A DNA stretch of 64,000 bases from Alitta virens (GCA_932294295.1 OW028575.1:36458253-36522252); one strand, 5' to 3'; numbered from the stretch's first letter, positions 29,361 through 44,523 are shown. Made by a program: numbers and translations. Notes: generated by a model not told the origin, from the letters alone.

Positions 29361-32300
29361 CCGGAGGTTTACGATAACCTGGTGATAATTTGCGGCGAAG
29401 GGGGTTTATACAGTACCTCTAACTACTTATGCCTATGGGGAGGATAACTTCCATAATTCATGATTGAAAACAGCGCTCGGCGGATCCAGAAAATGTCAGC
29501 CGTTGCGGCCGGATGCTGTCACACAAACACCTGCCACCTTCTGACTGATGGCTATTTGGGCATGACATCGAGATTCGCCACCCCCTCTCTGGATTCGCAC
29601 TTGGAAAATATGTTGAAGAATACATCACTGTAACTGGCAAACTCTGTCTAGACAGAAAACTATTACTGTGGAATCTGGAAACTGTAATTATAGAACTGAA
29701 AAATTTGTAATATGTATTTTCCATTGAGTAATAAAACAGTAAATACTGCCGTTTTCCATAAGCCTACTTGACTCGGAACAAGATGCATACACCACGGGTA
29801 TGTGATTCAGTTCACCTAGGTTTTAATGTCTATTTCAATTATGCAATTTTTTCAAACAGATGATGCTGGACAAGCTTGACAAGTTTGCAAACTGACCACA
29901 AACTCATAATAAACATTTAAGACGAATAGCACTGTGAAATGTGACACATTCTTTATTATGACCACAAAATTTGGTGCAGATTATGAGAAATAAAAATCAT
30001 ATCCAAACAAATCAAACCTAGATGTGACTTTGAAAGCCAGTGAGCATGTATTCCTTTTCAAAAATAAACCCAGATGTCAGAAACACCCAATGAAGTTTGT
30101 CCAGTGTGCTTAATTCCTAGTATTTTGAATTATTTTAATATTATTTTTTCTCAAAGCAAAACGTTTGTAATGTGTATTTTCCATTTAAGTAAATTTCCAT
30201 TAGCCTACATGACTCGGAACAAGATGCATATACACCTACGGGGGGTTTTTTTTTTTTTTAAGTGACGTCATAGCCAAGATATCTCAAGCACTATCAAACA
30301 TGAAAATATTTGGATTCATGTATTTGGATCAAACTATAGTTTTTATCGGTTGCCCTGGTAGCAATTAATGTCTTAGTCTAAAAATGTTCATCTTTAAAGT
30401 TGAATATTTTCTCATGGAGATGCGCAATGCGCTCCTGGATATATCAACGGGTGATTTAATCTCTGTACAAGTTTTCAATTTCTATAATAAAACTATTAAG
30501 CTTCTTGAACCATACATATTTGGAAAATTTAACATTGAAAACACAGGAAATTGCAAGCATAGCCCGTTATGACTTATTGTACATTTTATTCAATATTCAA
30601 TAACTTTGTCATTTTCATCCGATTTTCAATTTAACATTTTGATGATAGATAAGAATCTCTGTTCAAATCCATGACTGATATAGAATGAACTAGAATTGAT
30701 TGAAGAATCCTTCAATCAGTTTCAAAGACACCATTATATATTTTACTCAGACAGAGAGTACAGAATTTGGGCTTTCTTTTTGGTGTAGGGAAAAAGCAAG
30801 AAGAACTGTGCTCAGAATCAAAAATTCTCTGATAAAGTTTTTTTTTTCTCTTGATTTATCATCTATTGGGTCCCCCCTAACATTTCCTGATGGGTGTATT
30901 TGTGCCACCTTTGAGCATTTTGAAATATTCAAGATGGCTGCCAAGCTGGCTGCTGAAAATGCATTTTGCTCTATCTTCGCTTCAAATAAACATGGAATAA
31001 CAAATGAGGGGTCATTTTCTAAGTTTTTAATGTCACGAATCCATTCATATAGGTTTCAAAGTGATGGAACCAATATTTCACTTACATGTGAGGACAGGAA
31101 TCCATATAACGGCCAGAAATTGGGATTTTGTATATGTAACGATGATAATGCAATAAACCACTGATATAGAATCAACAGTGTTGCCTTCTTGTTTAATCAG
31201 AACAATGTAATTATTAGAAACAAAATAGAATAATGTTAGGAATTTGAGCGGCATTTTCCATAAAATATTTTTACACATTGTTATAAAATCTCTCTTGTAC
31301 TGATGTCTAAAATCATTGAAATTCAGCTCTCATTGAATGAGACGCATATACACATTGGTTATTTCTGTAATGTGTATTGAGATTCTATGTGGAAGTGAGG
31401 TTCTGTTCTCTGTCAACATAACTTACGCTATAAGAATATACTGATTATTTACATCCAAGTGTAGAGTATAATTACATTAATTAAGTTCTTATTACTAGAT
31501 GTTGATGTCGTCCGTGTCATATTTCTACTGCATGGGTACAGCTGCAGCATTTTGTCTAACATAGTTTGTTCTGGTTCAGAAAAATGTTTAATTATGGGTG
31601 CCTGTATGCTTTATGAACCCATTGGGAACTTTCATCATACCCTCCAGCAGCTATATTTTACAAAATGGTTGGATTGGAAAAGCCAAGGCAAAGCTTAAAA
31701 TTAACATTTTGAAATAGAGGCATCTGCAAGAAATCTCTCAGAAACAAAATCATGTATTCCAAGATGGATGTACTTCGAGTGATACAATGCCCAGATTAAG
31801 GAACAATATTAAACTTTCATGACAACTTCAGCTGTTAGCTGCCTTACAAGATGTATTTCTGGTCCTATATACCAAAAGCATGAACAAAACTGTGTTTAAC
31901 CAAAAAATCTTTGATACTTAAGCAGCGAAGTTCTGGATTGGTGAATGCGTGAGTTTCGGAGCTTTCAACCAGTTTACATTAAAATGTTAAAGATTCATTC
32001 AGATATCCTCTTTGCGTGAGACAAATTAAAATATGAAGAAAATACTCAAGTACAGAGGGTTGAGACAGCAACTAAATGTATGAGATGCGTGAGACTTGGC
32101 TTGTCTGTATAAAGATGTTAGCCATGTCTAGAGTTTTCAGCCTTCTTCTAATATTCCTTTTACCAAGTCAGTGCCAACACGAGTGTTGATTGAATTAATT
32201 TTTTCAGGCCTGACACAATAAGGGCATCACTCAGTTAAAGCCTGTTCCTGCAAGTGGTTCTGTTCCGGCCACAATGCACCTGCATGGGTGTCGTGATTGA

Positions 32301-32814
32301 ACAACATGACCTTGCCATAACTCATGAAGAGGCTGATACCATGAGTCCATGCTTCATACTCTTCCATTGTTCATGTAGACGTCTCCTGTTTTACATGTAG
32401 ACCCAAGGCTCAAAAAGGGCCTAAAACAACTTCTATATAGCCCCTCCATTTTTGGCACTGACATAAGGGATAATTTTCCTGGGTAAAGCATATAATAAAT
32501 AAGAAATAACTAATATTGGTATCTTAAAATTTTTTCTAAGGGCTTGTTTCAAGGAAAAAAGTAAGATAAGTCGACTGTCTAACTCTAACGGGAAAGAAGT
32601 ATTTTCCCAGTTTTCCAATTCTATATAGTAAAATACACCACTAACACCAAGCTGTTACAGGAAATGAAAGTAACTTTAATAAATGTGGCTAATTCTTCAA
32701 GATATAATAGATATAAAGATATATTAGTTGAAAAATATTGAATGCTTTTCTAGTGAAGTCTGTTAGGATTTGGATCGTTACATGCTAGTACAAAGCATGA
32801 AATTGGGCATGAAA

Positions 32815-33082
32815 TGGCCGCCTATGGTATTGCATGGGTCCAAGAAAATGTTCATAACACCCTGTAAAATCCCACTAGATACTTGAAGTGTGGCGCATAG
32901 GTACGTTTGAACATGCTCTCTCATTATCGGGAAGGCTGCCATCTTTTTTTTTAAAATGGACGCCTATGATATTACAGTGGTCCAATGAAAATGCTCATAA
33001 CACCCTGCAAAATCCTACTAGATACTTGCAATTTGGCACCTGGGTACTTTTGAACATTCTCTTTTTGTCAGTAAGGTTGCTA
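32815..33082 (+). repeat. About 142-bp tandem repeat pair
   Basis: ggccgcctatggtattgca and onward (32815) and ggacgcctatgatattaca and onward (32957) share cataacaccctg-aaaatcc-actagatactt and gaacat-ctct. A third, poorer copy follows near 33762. Confidence 0.75.
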
Positions 33083-33567
33083 TACTAAAATACAGCCAGG
33101 ATGGCGACTACCTTTTTTTTTATATCTGGCTTCTAGACCTATGACCTATTAGATCTATAACTGATATGTTTTGTTTCAATGCCAGGTATTATTACAAACA
33201 CTTGGTTTGGTGGGTGAAAGTAATTAGGTCAAGGACCCAGGCGGGTAGTCTTGCAGACTCTGATTTGATTGGTTGTTCAATTATGAAGAACCCGTCGGGG
33301 GCCTCGATCTTCACTTATTTTAATGTATTTGACCCAGAAATGCTCATGCACAACTAACCTAGGCAGTATTCACCTTAATTTTGGATTAAAATCTGGTTAC
33401 AACTTCCAAAGTTTATAAATTAAAGATTTAGGCATAATTGAACTTGTAACTATGGAGTATTACTGCAGTAAAAAAAAGTAAACATATCGCTCACTGCTCA
33501 GGCAAGCTTATTATAGAACACAGAGCCTACACTTAAAAAACAACAACTTGAAATCACGACCAGAATT

Positions 33568-33645
33568 GGTGGCACATTGGATAGAGTGCTCGCAATGCTG
33601 AGTGTGGTGGCCCTGTACTGACAGTGGTTCGAATCCAGCTCAGTG
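33568..33645 (+). ncRNA. tRNA-like sequence or SINE head
   Basis: ggtggcacattggatagagtg resembles a pol III A box. ggttcgaatcc at 33626-33636 is a perfect B box. A T-run follows at 33649. The stems are too imperfect for a working tRNA, so a tRNA-derived SINE head or tRNA pseudogene is more likely. Confidence 0.5.
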
Positions 33646-36600
33646 AATTTTTTTTTTCATCAAAGTTACAGTCACATAATATTCAGGTTGCCAGATATCT
33701 ATTCTTTTTTTAAAAATAATTTTCTTATTAAGTGACCACTGACGTTACTCAGCAATAAAAAGAAAATGCTCATATTATCCAGTCAAATCGAGCTAAATAC
33801 TTGTAATTTGAACATGCTCTTTTTTATTAGTAAGGTTATCTTAAACTGAATTGCATTTGAGATGGCCACCATATGATATTGTAGTGATGAGTGACAAATC
33901 TGTGAAATTTTATTAGATACAAATGTACATGCTTTACTGTTTGGCAAGGTGCTTTCTCTACATAACCCAACAAGGATTTATATATATTAAAGTCATTGTT
34001 TATTTTGAATTATAAGAAACTTTTCCTCAATAGTGTCTAACATTATACACATTTTGATGAAATAACACTATTACAGCTGAAAAATATCTCCGTTAAACTT
34101 CTTTCTTAAATAATTAGAGCAGTAAATAACTTTATTTTAGATTACTTAGTGACTTCAATCACACATGCCAGCACATGGATATATCTATGCAGTTTACAGT
34201 TCAAGATAGGCATTTACACATATGCCTCATTCATGAACTTAAATTTCCTGCACAAGATATCATCTTAGTAGGAGAACTATTTCCCAGCAACACCAATTTC
34301 TTGGCAAAGAAATCTTGTATTAATTCATGTATGGTAACATTGTTTGCTGTGGAATGTGATTTGAGTCTGAAAAAATTAGCTGAAAGAGCTTGCTTGAAAT
34401 TTTGAAAGCATCAGTTACTGATGGAAAGGCCTTAGAACCCCTGCGACAGAATTTGTCATCGCCAAGTGAATCACAGATACTGCTAATACTACGCTCTTTG
34501 TAATTCTTACTGGCACCAAATGCCAATTACTGTTGTACATCTTGAGGCATACTCTGATGTTTATGTAATAAGTCATTCATTATCACAATTGGATCAGTGG
34601 CAAGTATTGTCCAGTGTCCACTGTGCTGTCATGTTGCCTTTTAGACACACATACATGACTCAGCTTCCTTACAATTGCACGCTGATATGTATGACGGATG
34701 CAAGAACTTTTAAGGCTATGGCAAGACGGTCGAAGTATGGTAACTATGTATGTTGAAAAATTTGTAAAATGTTATTTACACTTAGTACTGATTGGTACTG
34801 AGGAAGATCACTTCTGTACCTGACACCAAATGGCCAGAATTGTCAGACTACAGTCTCCATTTCTTGTAACAAGTCTTTCACAGGCAGGCTTTGAGGACAC
34901 AGAAAAGCCTAATCTGGTGTAAAATTCTTTGTCTTCAAACTGTTGCTGCAAAAACTTTATTGATTTAGAAATGTAAAATTCTCTTGTTTGTTGGATCTTT
35001 GAAGAAGCCTTCAAACTAAGCTGGCATCTAGTGTTTTCTACAAAATTTGTTCTCACTCCTTTCCCCCTCTTTTCTCTCATATTGTAGCTTTCAAACTGTC
35101 TTCTCTATGAATGGCCCTTACCAATGTTACCATGTCCAGTCATGTCATTTGCAATTGTTCAGATTTTGTCTCATCCATGCAGGGAACCTTTATCAGTATA
35201 ATCACTGAATGTTGGTGCTTATCTCATACATGTATTGGAAGAGAGTGTATGACTGTAGTGCCATCAACAAAAGACACTGATGGTTTACATAAAAGAAGTT
35301 CTCAAGATCTCTGCCTGGGATTTTGCTTGCAATCACTCTTTAAGTGCAGATACTTGATTCTTTGTTTTGAAGATGGATTTCACAGGCCCATATAAAAGCA
35401 GAAGTGGGCCATGAATGCTGGAATTTTTGTCACTAAACATCCCAAGCACTGTTCTAAAGCATCATCAAAACCAAGCGACCTAATTGTTTACATGTTTGCT
35501 TGTTTACTTGCCTGAACTAAATTAATCAAGTTCTCTTATTATTTTAATTAATAGTCTAAAGGCTGGCTTCTGGTATTAAAGATCTAACAACCAAATGACA
35601 GAATGATTAGATGTTCATGTGCTGAGTTCACTGAATTCTTGTAAAGCGCAAATCTGACAAGCAGGTTGTTCAGAAAAATAGCCTAAACGGAACAAATATA
35701 TATATATATATATTTCTCCAGTTAGTTTCATTAAAAACGGCCCGTCAAATTGAACCTAGCCAAAGCTGTCATAGCTGGTACTCAAAATTGGATCTAAAAG
35801 TACATATTTATAATATATTAGATTAATTTCTTGCACTTGTCAGTATTTACACTTTTCTGGTGATAAATGTAAGCTGACTATTAACTATGGAAGTGGACAG
35901 AAGCAGCTGGCTTTAGCATGTTTAGACCATAGTCAGGTATAGGCCGCAACAGTCGACTGTTTTTTATGAAAGTAACTGTACATGGTAAACCAGCAAATAA
36001 TGTCCATAATTAGGTCGCTGGGCTTTCATGTGATAGCACACAGAGTAAACCTAATTCTTCAGTTTTCACTGTGGATATGTTAGGCTATATTTAGAATCTT
36101 TCCTGACTTAACAGTGGGAACAGGATCCCTGATAAAAAAAAGCATAAATTTCAAAGAGATCAACACAAATCCAGAGAGTCAGTTCAATGTGAACTTTTGA
36201 ATCTCATAGAAGGCTATATTATATTCTTCACTCAGTTGCTGTGAGCCTATCAGAATGTTTCATTGCAACATGTGTTTATATTTGACAGCTAAAAAATATG
36301 TTGGATGGCTGCAATATATATTTTTGTGAGATTCTGTAAAATTATATTGGCTTCGGGTTCACCTCAGCAAATGTAATTTTTCCTCATAACACAAAACTTA
36401 ATAATGGACTCCTTACTATCCTCTATTGTTATGATATAATTACATACACATATATATGGCTGTGGCTCAGCACCTGAAGCAGCTTTTGTGTGCTGGTAAT
36501 TGTGGCAGTTTATGTAGCACCTCACCAGAATTGTCCCTACGAAACAGACAGACGTCACAACGTCCTCCCATTCACAAGTAATAACCCGCAGAAACCCTGT

Positions 36601-38768
36601 AATATTTTCACACTTGTCAGAATATAATGAACAAGTGAAGAAATTCAAGAGTTCAAAAAATAGGACATCATGGACTCTAATTAGCATTGCATAACAGGTA
36701 ATGTAAGCCGAATGGCAATTGTTGCGGTTCATCACACACACAATATAAACACTCAAGAAATAATATTTTTCCAAATTTTGTAAAACATGACTGAGATTGT
36801 GTGATTCAAAAGGCACCACAAGGCCATATAGAGTGTTACTGTATGAAATTTCATCAGGGTAAGTGCATTAGTGTAAGAGTTCAGCTCTGGAAACAAAAGT
36901 GTGTGTTCGAGCTCTGCTCTGGAAATTTAATGGTAACACCCGCCCTCCTGCTTGTCGGACGTACACTGAAAAGTTTTGATATGGCTGTGTGCTATGTGTA
37001 ATTCGCTGAGGGTTTTGTTGCAGCGCCACCAAAGTTTCAATTATCTTCAGCAATATATGATGAAGTGGATGCAGGGAATATTTATGCTTAGGGAAATTAA
37101 AATATTAGTTATCGATGATGCATTATATGTTATTTTATTGCTGCATGACAAACCATTGAAACGGATACAAAATGTTCATATTTGAAACACATTATCTACA
37201 CTTCTATTACTACCAGGTACTTTCTTGGCATCATCCCCCTGAAGATAAAATGGAAGCAGGTAAGAAGTTGGTTTCAAGTGGAAAGCAAAAGTCAGTGCTG
37301 AAGTTGTGTAGCAAATTTGGAAAAGTTTACTTAGCCAAGCTAAATAGTTAAAGCTTTGAGGAATCTATTTCATTCTATAGTTGTTTCAAGTTGTACCTGT
37401 TTATGATTTGATAAATTGTTGTTTCTATTCTTAGACTTTTGTAAGATAAGTGTAAAGAAATATTCAAAATCTTTCTGTATTTCCTTTGCTGAATTTAAAG
37501 AAGTATTGCGTGACCAAGGAGTCGTAATCTTCATGTAAATTGAAAGAACTCCACCTGAACTGTTACTTTCTGTCGTTATGTCTACAGTAACTCCGTGCCT
37601 GTACAGTTTATTATTGTAAATAACGACAGCATGTGGGTTTCTAACTGCATTATATATGCACAGACACAGCTATTACATTTAATTGACAGAAAGTTTCTAT
37701 CACAATTAACCTCTCTCACCTGCAGGTCCAACACTAACTCTCAGTAACATGTAAAGGATATCTGTAATATTCCATGTAGTTGCTATAAATATCTATGAAA
37801 ATGTTGTGTTCTGACACAGAAAGGTCTGTAATTTACTACAGAGGTTTCTGTACCGATGTGTAACCATACATACAGATTAACAACAGTTTGGAAATGTATA
37901 TTGTTCAAGGTATAGTGCCACAGGTTAACACAATGTTTGGTCAGGTAAGCATATACTGTGCACATGGTGTCTGCTTTCTGCCTCCTGTTCAGCTCACAAG
38001 AGATAATAGCCCAGGTGACTTGTTTCATGGAAATAATGATGATTCAGGTAAAAACTATGGCTGGTTATTTTCACCATGGCATCGCAAAAAGTATCAGTAA
38101 AATGGCTTTTAAATTTTTCAATATTTTCAGTATTTTATGGTATTTTTGGAGCTCCAGGGGACAAATAAGATCAACTCTGTTTCCATGGCAACAAGGACTA
38201 GGGATCCAAAAAATGTTATCAATGATGTTATTTTACCAAGTACATTGATTTCACGAAGTATCAATGGATTTGCTGACTTGTCACATTCCACCCCTTGGTC
38301 GATTTTCTTTGCAAATGCCTCTTACTTAACTGCAATAAGGCAGATTTCAGTTGAAAGCATGGCTGCAATCCCCTTTGATCTTCATGTAGTTGCAAGGTCA
38401 ACCATTATCTTACTTTTTTTTACCTAAACCTTGATTGCTTACATATATTGATTAAAAAACTACTAAAACAATATCTTGTTTTAAGAGTGTTTGAAATTCT
38501 TTATTCGCAACTATAAACTAAAAGTAAAAGTATACGGGTAAACATTAATAATTAGGACTACTGCTCCAATGCTGTAAAGCCCATCACTTGGTGCATAAGA
38601 ACAAGATTATGTCTTTACAGTCTCTGTTACTTAATATTTTACCATTGGCACAACTCTCTTACAGAGCATAATTCTTTGACCTTCTCAGCAGTTCTTACAA
38701 GGTCATCATGAGTAGTATAATTAAGTGCTCTACACATTCCATTGTCTTTTACCTGTGAAGCAGTGGAG

Positions 38769-38960
38769 CAGTGGTAGTAGGGTAGCTTATGTGAAAGGTA
38801 GGTAGGTAATTAATTTGACACCCCAATGAATTTGAATGAATTTGACACCCTATCAATGACATCTCGTAGAGCGGTGGTGCTAGGGTAGCTTATGTGAAAG
38901 AAAGGTAGGTAATTAATTTCACACCCTGATGAATTTGACACCCTGTCAACATCATCTCAT
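38769..38960 (+). repeat. About 105-bp tandem repeat near the left side of element C
   Basis: agggtagcttatgtgaaag, ggtaggtaattaattt and acacccc recur from about 38779 and 38884. It may belong to the terminal region of element C, but no inverted partner is visible in the window. Confidence 0.6.
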
Positions 38961-39093
38961 CATAGGAAACCCCCAATTCTAAAAATAGAAATGTGAAGTC
39001 GTGGTGCAGTGAATCAGACCCCCCTCCATTGTAGTCCATTGCAGCCTGTTGGAATGAAGTCATTTTCTAAACATAACTAGTGATCCATTTTAA

Positions 39094-42000
39094 ATGAGAT
39101 TGGTACTCTTGTTCCTCATTATTGAAATGGCAGAGAGCAGAGATAACCCTTTGATCAATGATTATTTTCAAGAAATTCTAAATTCATTCGATGATGCTGA
39201 GCAATTAGCAATATTTGCCCATAGCAATGATCTTGCGAGAGACCCGCAAGTTATTTCAAGATACAATGAACTTATTTCACCCTGTAATGACTTCTCTGAA
39301 ATGCTTCAAAATTTCAACAATTCACAAGACTTAATGCTATTTGCACAGAGAAACAATCTCACTGAAGATTTCCAAGTTAAAAATAGACTTCATCAATTAA
39401 ACAGTCAACTCATTTCACCCTACAATGACTTCACTGAAATGCTTCAAAATTACAACAATTCACAAGACTTATTATTGTTCGCGTACAGAAAAAACCTAAT
39501 CGAAGATCCGCAAATTCAAAACAGACTTCAACAGTTACAAACACATCTTCATTGTGGAAAATGTTTCAGACAATTCAATGACAGAAATTCTCAAGAATTA
39601 CATCAAAGCAATTGTCAAGGTTATGTTGCATATCCAACTCAAACAACCACTCAATCGTGTGTTCCAACTCCTCAAATCAGTCAACCGGTGCATCCCAAAT
39701 GCTATAATTGTAATGTTTGTGGTAAATCTTTCACCACTAGCTTTAAGAGGAATACACATCAAAAGAAATGTACAGGAATCAAAGAATGCGTACTTTGTCA
39801 TACACAATTTACTTCAGTTTCTTTATTCAGTGTACATAAATGTCAGGAAATGATAAAATGTCAGCACTGTAACAAACAATTTCAAAGTTTCTACGCAAAG
39901 CAAAGACACAAACTTAAATGTCAACTTCCTAAGCGAACAAAACACAAATTTATTAGTCAAAAAAATAATCCAAAGAACCCAACTGATCTCCAGGTACCAC
40001 AGGTACCACAAGTACCACAGGTACCACAGGTACCACAGGTACCACAGCAGACTTTTTCGTGTCCAAATTGTTGCAAAACTTTCCAGAAAAATCCCTCACT
40101 AACTGAACACATGAAAGTTTGCAAGGGAGTGTTTGACTGTCAAAAATGTAAGAAAATTTTCACCAACAGTCTAGCTCATGATTCTCACTCGTGTGAAATT
40201 AAATGTCACTCATGTCACTCTGTATTCAAATCAGAAAAAAGTTTTGGTAAACATATTTGTAAAAAAACTCGAAAAAGGGCTCTTACTGATTCACACTGAC
40301 CAAGCATGTCAAGCATGGGAAGCAAGTCAAGCATGTCAAGCACCAAAAAGGGCTTGTAAAATTCAACCCCACACTAATGATCAGTCTAATATTCAACCAA
40401 GCACTAATGCACATTCAACTATACAACTGAGTGCACATATTCAGTCAACTGTATTATGCGATGTTTGTGGGAGGTTTTTTAACTCTAAAAAAGGGTTGAG
40501 CAAGCATAAATATTATCACAAAACAAATAATAGAATTAAATGTAGACCGTGTTCAGAAGAATTTCAGAATAGACACTCGTTATATCTTCATATAAGAGAT
40601 TCTCATTCCCAACGTGGCAGAGGTCAAGCACACATATTATCCATAGAAGATGAGGAATTACAAGAATTTTACAATAGATATCACTCATTCATTTATGATA
40701 ACCATGAATTAGGACAACCGCAAAGCTTTTATAATTATCCAGTAGTTGAAGATTTCAGCATTGAAGACCTTATGGGTTTTGCTGGCGAAATATACGACGA
40801 TCAAAACCAAACTTTTAATTTAAACTTGTCTTTTGGTTCTATTCTTCAACATATTGAAACTGGGGATTATAGAAATATTTTAAAGCGTACAGCAATTACC
40901 CACTTTAGGATCTTCAGATATCTATTTCTAATAGAACCGATTTAGAAGAACTCAAGGATCATCTGAATGAATTAGATCTAACAGCGTATATAACTAAAGG
41001 CAGGCTTAACACTAAGTGGAAATTAGTTCTAATAACTAACGTTAGATTCTATTACTTCAACAGGCTTCCCTTTAGGTCATGGTGAATTACCAGGTTATAT
41101 AAAAAAAAGCAAATGTATTATATCCCTCACACATAGTTTTTCTCAAAAGAAATATAAGACAACCTTTGTCCATTCAGGTGCTTAGCATATCATAAACACA
41201 GAGATTTGTACAGAAACAACAGAGATTTCGAAGAAAAAGTACAAAACTTCTACCAAAAATTTGCTAGTGTTTGTGAGCAAGATTTGGAAGGAGGAGTTGA
41301 CCTGCAGTTAATTCCAGATTTTGAGAAATTTTTTCAGTTAAATGTCAACATATTTTCTTTACACGAAGATGAAACTGCACACCCCATATTTAAATCTACT
41401 CATAGATACACCAATGCTATGAATTTGAATCTTTACGAGTATCACTTATCATATATCACTAATATTAATAGATATTGTAGTAAATATCAATGCTCAAACT
41501 GTGAAAAGCACTTCAAAACTTTCTTCCTATGCAAAAGACACAGCCAAACGTGTACATTAGCAACGAAATATCAATTTCCAGGTGGTTTTTACGATATGAA
41601 ACAAAACATTTTTGAGCAGTTAGAAGAATTTGCAATAGATGTCCCCAATGATGAACGATTTTACGAATATTTCATAGTTTACGACTTCGAGGCTTATCTG
41701 AAAAAGATTGAAAATGATTCAGTTGAAAACACCATAATGTCAGCAGAACACATACCGATTAGTGTTAGTATTTGTAGTAATGTTCCAGACTTTAAAGAAG
41801 CCCATTGTATAGTCGAACAAGATAGAGAGAAGCTTGTTAAATCAATGCTTGCATACATGATAAGAATTCAAACAACTGCACAAGCACTCATACAAGAGAA
41901 ACTTAGTTATGTTACAGAAGAATTAGAATTACAATTGAGCACTTGGAATACAGAAGTTGATGAGAAAAAAACTTTCAATGCTATGATGCGTAAAAAAATT

Positions 42001-44523
42001 CAAATCATGATTGAAACATTTGAACGTTATTGCACTCAAATCCCGGTTTTAGGATTTAATTCAGCAAAATATGATATGAATTTAATCAAAAGAGAAATAG
42101 CTCTTTGTTTAGAGATGCATAACGTAGAACATAAGTTTGTTGTGAAGAAAAACAATTCATACTCCTGTCTAGCGAATGAGAGTTTTAAATTCTTAGATGT
42201 CATCAATTACCTAGCGCCGGGTACAAGTAATTGTAGCTTTTTAAAAGCTTTTAAAATTCAAGAACAGAAAGGATACTTTCCATACAAATTTTTTGATGAC
42301 CCCTCCAAGTTAGATTATCCAGAATTACCAGCATACGAAGCATTCTACTCTAATCTAAAACAATGTAATGTGTTAGGCTCACACAAAAATTACGAATGGT
42401 TGAAAACAGTTTGGTTTTAGTGAAAATATGAGTTGTTTTAAAGATTTTCTTATATGGTATAATAATTTAGATGTCACACCATTCGTTAAAGCTGTTATCA
42501 AACTACAAGATTTTTATAAGGAGAAGCAAATAGATATTTTCAAGAGCGCTATTAGTGTCCCAGGAATAGCAAGACAGTTAGTTTTTCAGAGTGCTAAGAA
42601 AAATGGTGCACATTTCTCTCTAATAGACAGAGAAAATTCTGGATTATATTTCTGTCTGCTCTCTAATGTAATAGGAGGTCCTAGCATTATTTTCCATGGT
42701 TTTAGTCACAGAGATAAAACATTCATTTGAAATAGTAATAATCGAGTCAAGAAAATAATCGGTTATGACGCTAACGCGTTATATCTATACGCTTTCAGTA
42801 AAGAATTCCCAGTAGGTAGTTTCATTAGTTGACATGCAGAAAACAACTTTAAGCCTGTATTGAGGAATAAATATGATAACATGTTCTATTGGATGGATTA
42901 TTTAAGCAATAAAAGAAATATAAATATTTGGCATAAACGAAATGGGAATAAGGAAAAGAGAGATGGATGTTTCTTAGCAGATGGAGTATCTTCTTCTAGT
43001 GGTAGTACTATGACAAAAAATATATCAGTATGATGGTTGCTATTTCCACCACCACGGTGGAGATTGCCCACTCTTGAGTAAAAATTTGTCTGAGAAAGAA
43101 AAGAAAAAAGGGTTACTCAAACAGAAAAGAAGACAGGATAGGAATAACTACTACAAGAGTCTAGGATACGAAGTCGAGGAAATATGGGAGTGTGAGGGTT
43201 TTTAAAAATGGTTAAAAATACTCCAGACTTACAACAATTCATTGAAAACAAGAGACCAAAGTTTTTCAAAAAATATAAGAAAACTCTAACAGAAAAGGAA
43301 ATTTTAGAAGCAGTGAAACAGGATGAGCTCTTCGGTATGGTAGAAGTAGACATCGCAGTTCCCGAAGAATGGGAACAAGGTTTCCAACAACCAGATAACT
43401 TAGATCCATACGATTATTTTAGTGAGATGTCACCAATATTTTGCACAACAGACATACCATTTGAAGCAATTGGTAAGCATATGCAAAACTTTGCTCGAGA
43501 ATCAGAAATGAGTACAAAACCTAGAAGATTACTAGTAGGTGGAATGAAAGCTAGGAAAATGCTATTAGCTACACCTTTGTTGAAATGGTATTTAAAATTC
43601 ACCAAGTCATAGAATATAACAGAATGAAATGCTTTCAGGAATTTGTTAGCGATGTTACAGAGGCCAGGAGAGCAGGAGATAGAGATCCAGATCTATCAAA
43701 AATTCCGCCTATGGATCAACTACCCTTAATAAACTGAAGCAATCGAATGTTAGATATGTAGAAGGTGAGAATGAGGCTTGTCTCAAAGCTAACGAGAAAG
43801 GATTCAAATCCATGACCCAACTAACACCTGACCATGAATTTTATGAAATCGAATCTCAAAAAAACAAGATTACACTAGATTTACCAATTCAAATAGTTTT
43901 TTTCATTCTGCAATATGCTAAATTAAGAATGTTAGAATTCTATTACGATTTTCTCGTAAATATGTACCAAGAGATAAGTTTCAAATGCTTCAGATGGATA
44001 CCGATAGCAATTACTTTTCAATAGCTGGAGAAACATTACAAGATGTGATTTAACCTGAACTCTTAGATGAATATACGCATAAGTTAAATGGGTATTGTTC
44101 GGTTAAAGATATTGACCCTGATACACACTGGTTTCCAAGAAGGTGTTGTTCAGAACACATGAAATATGACAATCATTGTCCTGGACTATTTAAACTCGAA
44201 TACGAAGGTGAGATATTCTATGGGCTCTGTTCTAAAACCTATATCGTAGCCAACAAAGATCATTGTAAGTTTAGATCTAAAGGTATCTCCAAAAACAGAA
44301 TAAAAAAACCACTAGAAATATTTCAATCTGTCTTGGAAACTAAACAAAAACGTAGCTCTACCAATGTAGGATTTATCAGTAAAAGTAATACTATTTTCAC
44401 GTATCAACAGAATAGAGCTGGATTCTCTTATTTTTATCCTAAAAGGGAAATATTAGCTGATGGCATCACAACCAAACCCTTAGATATAATATTAGAACCG
44501 ATACGAACAAAGTATTTCAGGTA
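39094..44523 (+). pseudogene. Zinc-finger family B DNA polymerase, multiply broken, element C
   Basis: The N-terminal part (39127-40299) has three repeats with F-EMLQN-NNSQDL--FA. These are followed by at least seven C2H2-type fingers (such as CNVCGKSF and CPNCCKTF) and a QVP repeat. A frameshift near 40290 leads to two more fingers (40178-40945). Then come FRCLA near 41170, ExoI FIVYDFEAYL (about 41680) and ExoII LGFNSAKYDMNLI (about 42060). Motif A GYDANALYLYAF is at about 42765, NSAYGSTTLNK (motif B) at about 43696 in another frame, and QMDTDSNYF (motif C) at about 43990. The C terminus has SKTY and FTYQQNRAG. There are many stops and shifts. This type (DNA_pol_B_2-like with fingers) differs from the polymerase of element A. 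Confidence 0.85.

Larger units (their letters stand above)
29361..38768. other. Gene-poor host DNA between elements B and C
   Basis: I find no open frame with protein-like features in about 9.4 kb. The longest (30700-31164) looks like random AT-rich sequence. Repeats present: the block tgtattttccatt through gactcggaacaagatgcata at 29705-29800 and again at 30164-30240, a tandem pair at 32815-33082 with a decayed copy near 33762-33925, a tRNA-like sequence at 33568-33645, and a TA run near 35698-35713. Confidence 0.65.

Noticed and set aside
30700..31164. A 154-codon plus-strand frame in the gene-poor region
   Set aside because: Composition is biased, it has no domain and no neighbour relation. 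Such lengths are not rare in 9 kb.
36364..36819. A 151-codon minus-strand frame with hydrophobic stretches
   Set aside because: No recognisable pattern, no promoter and no conserved neighbour.
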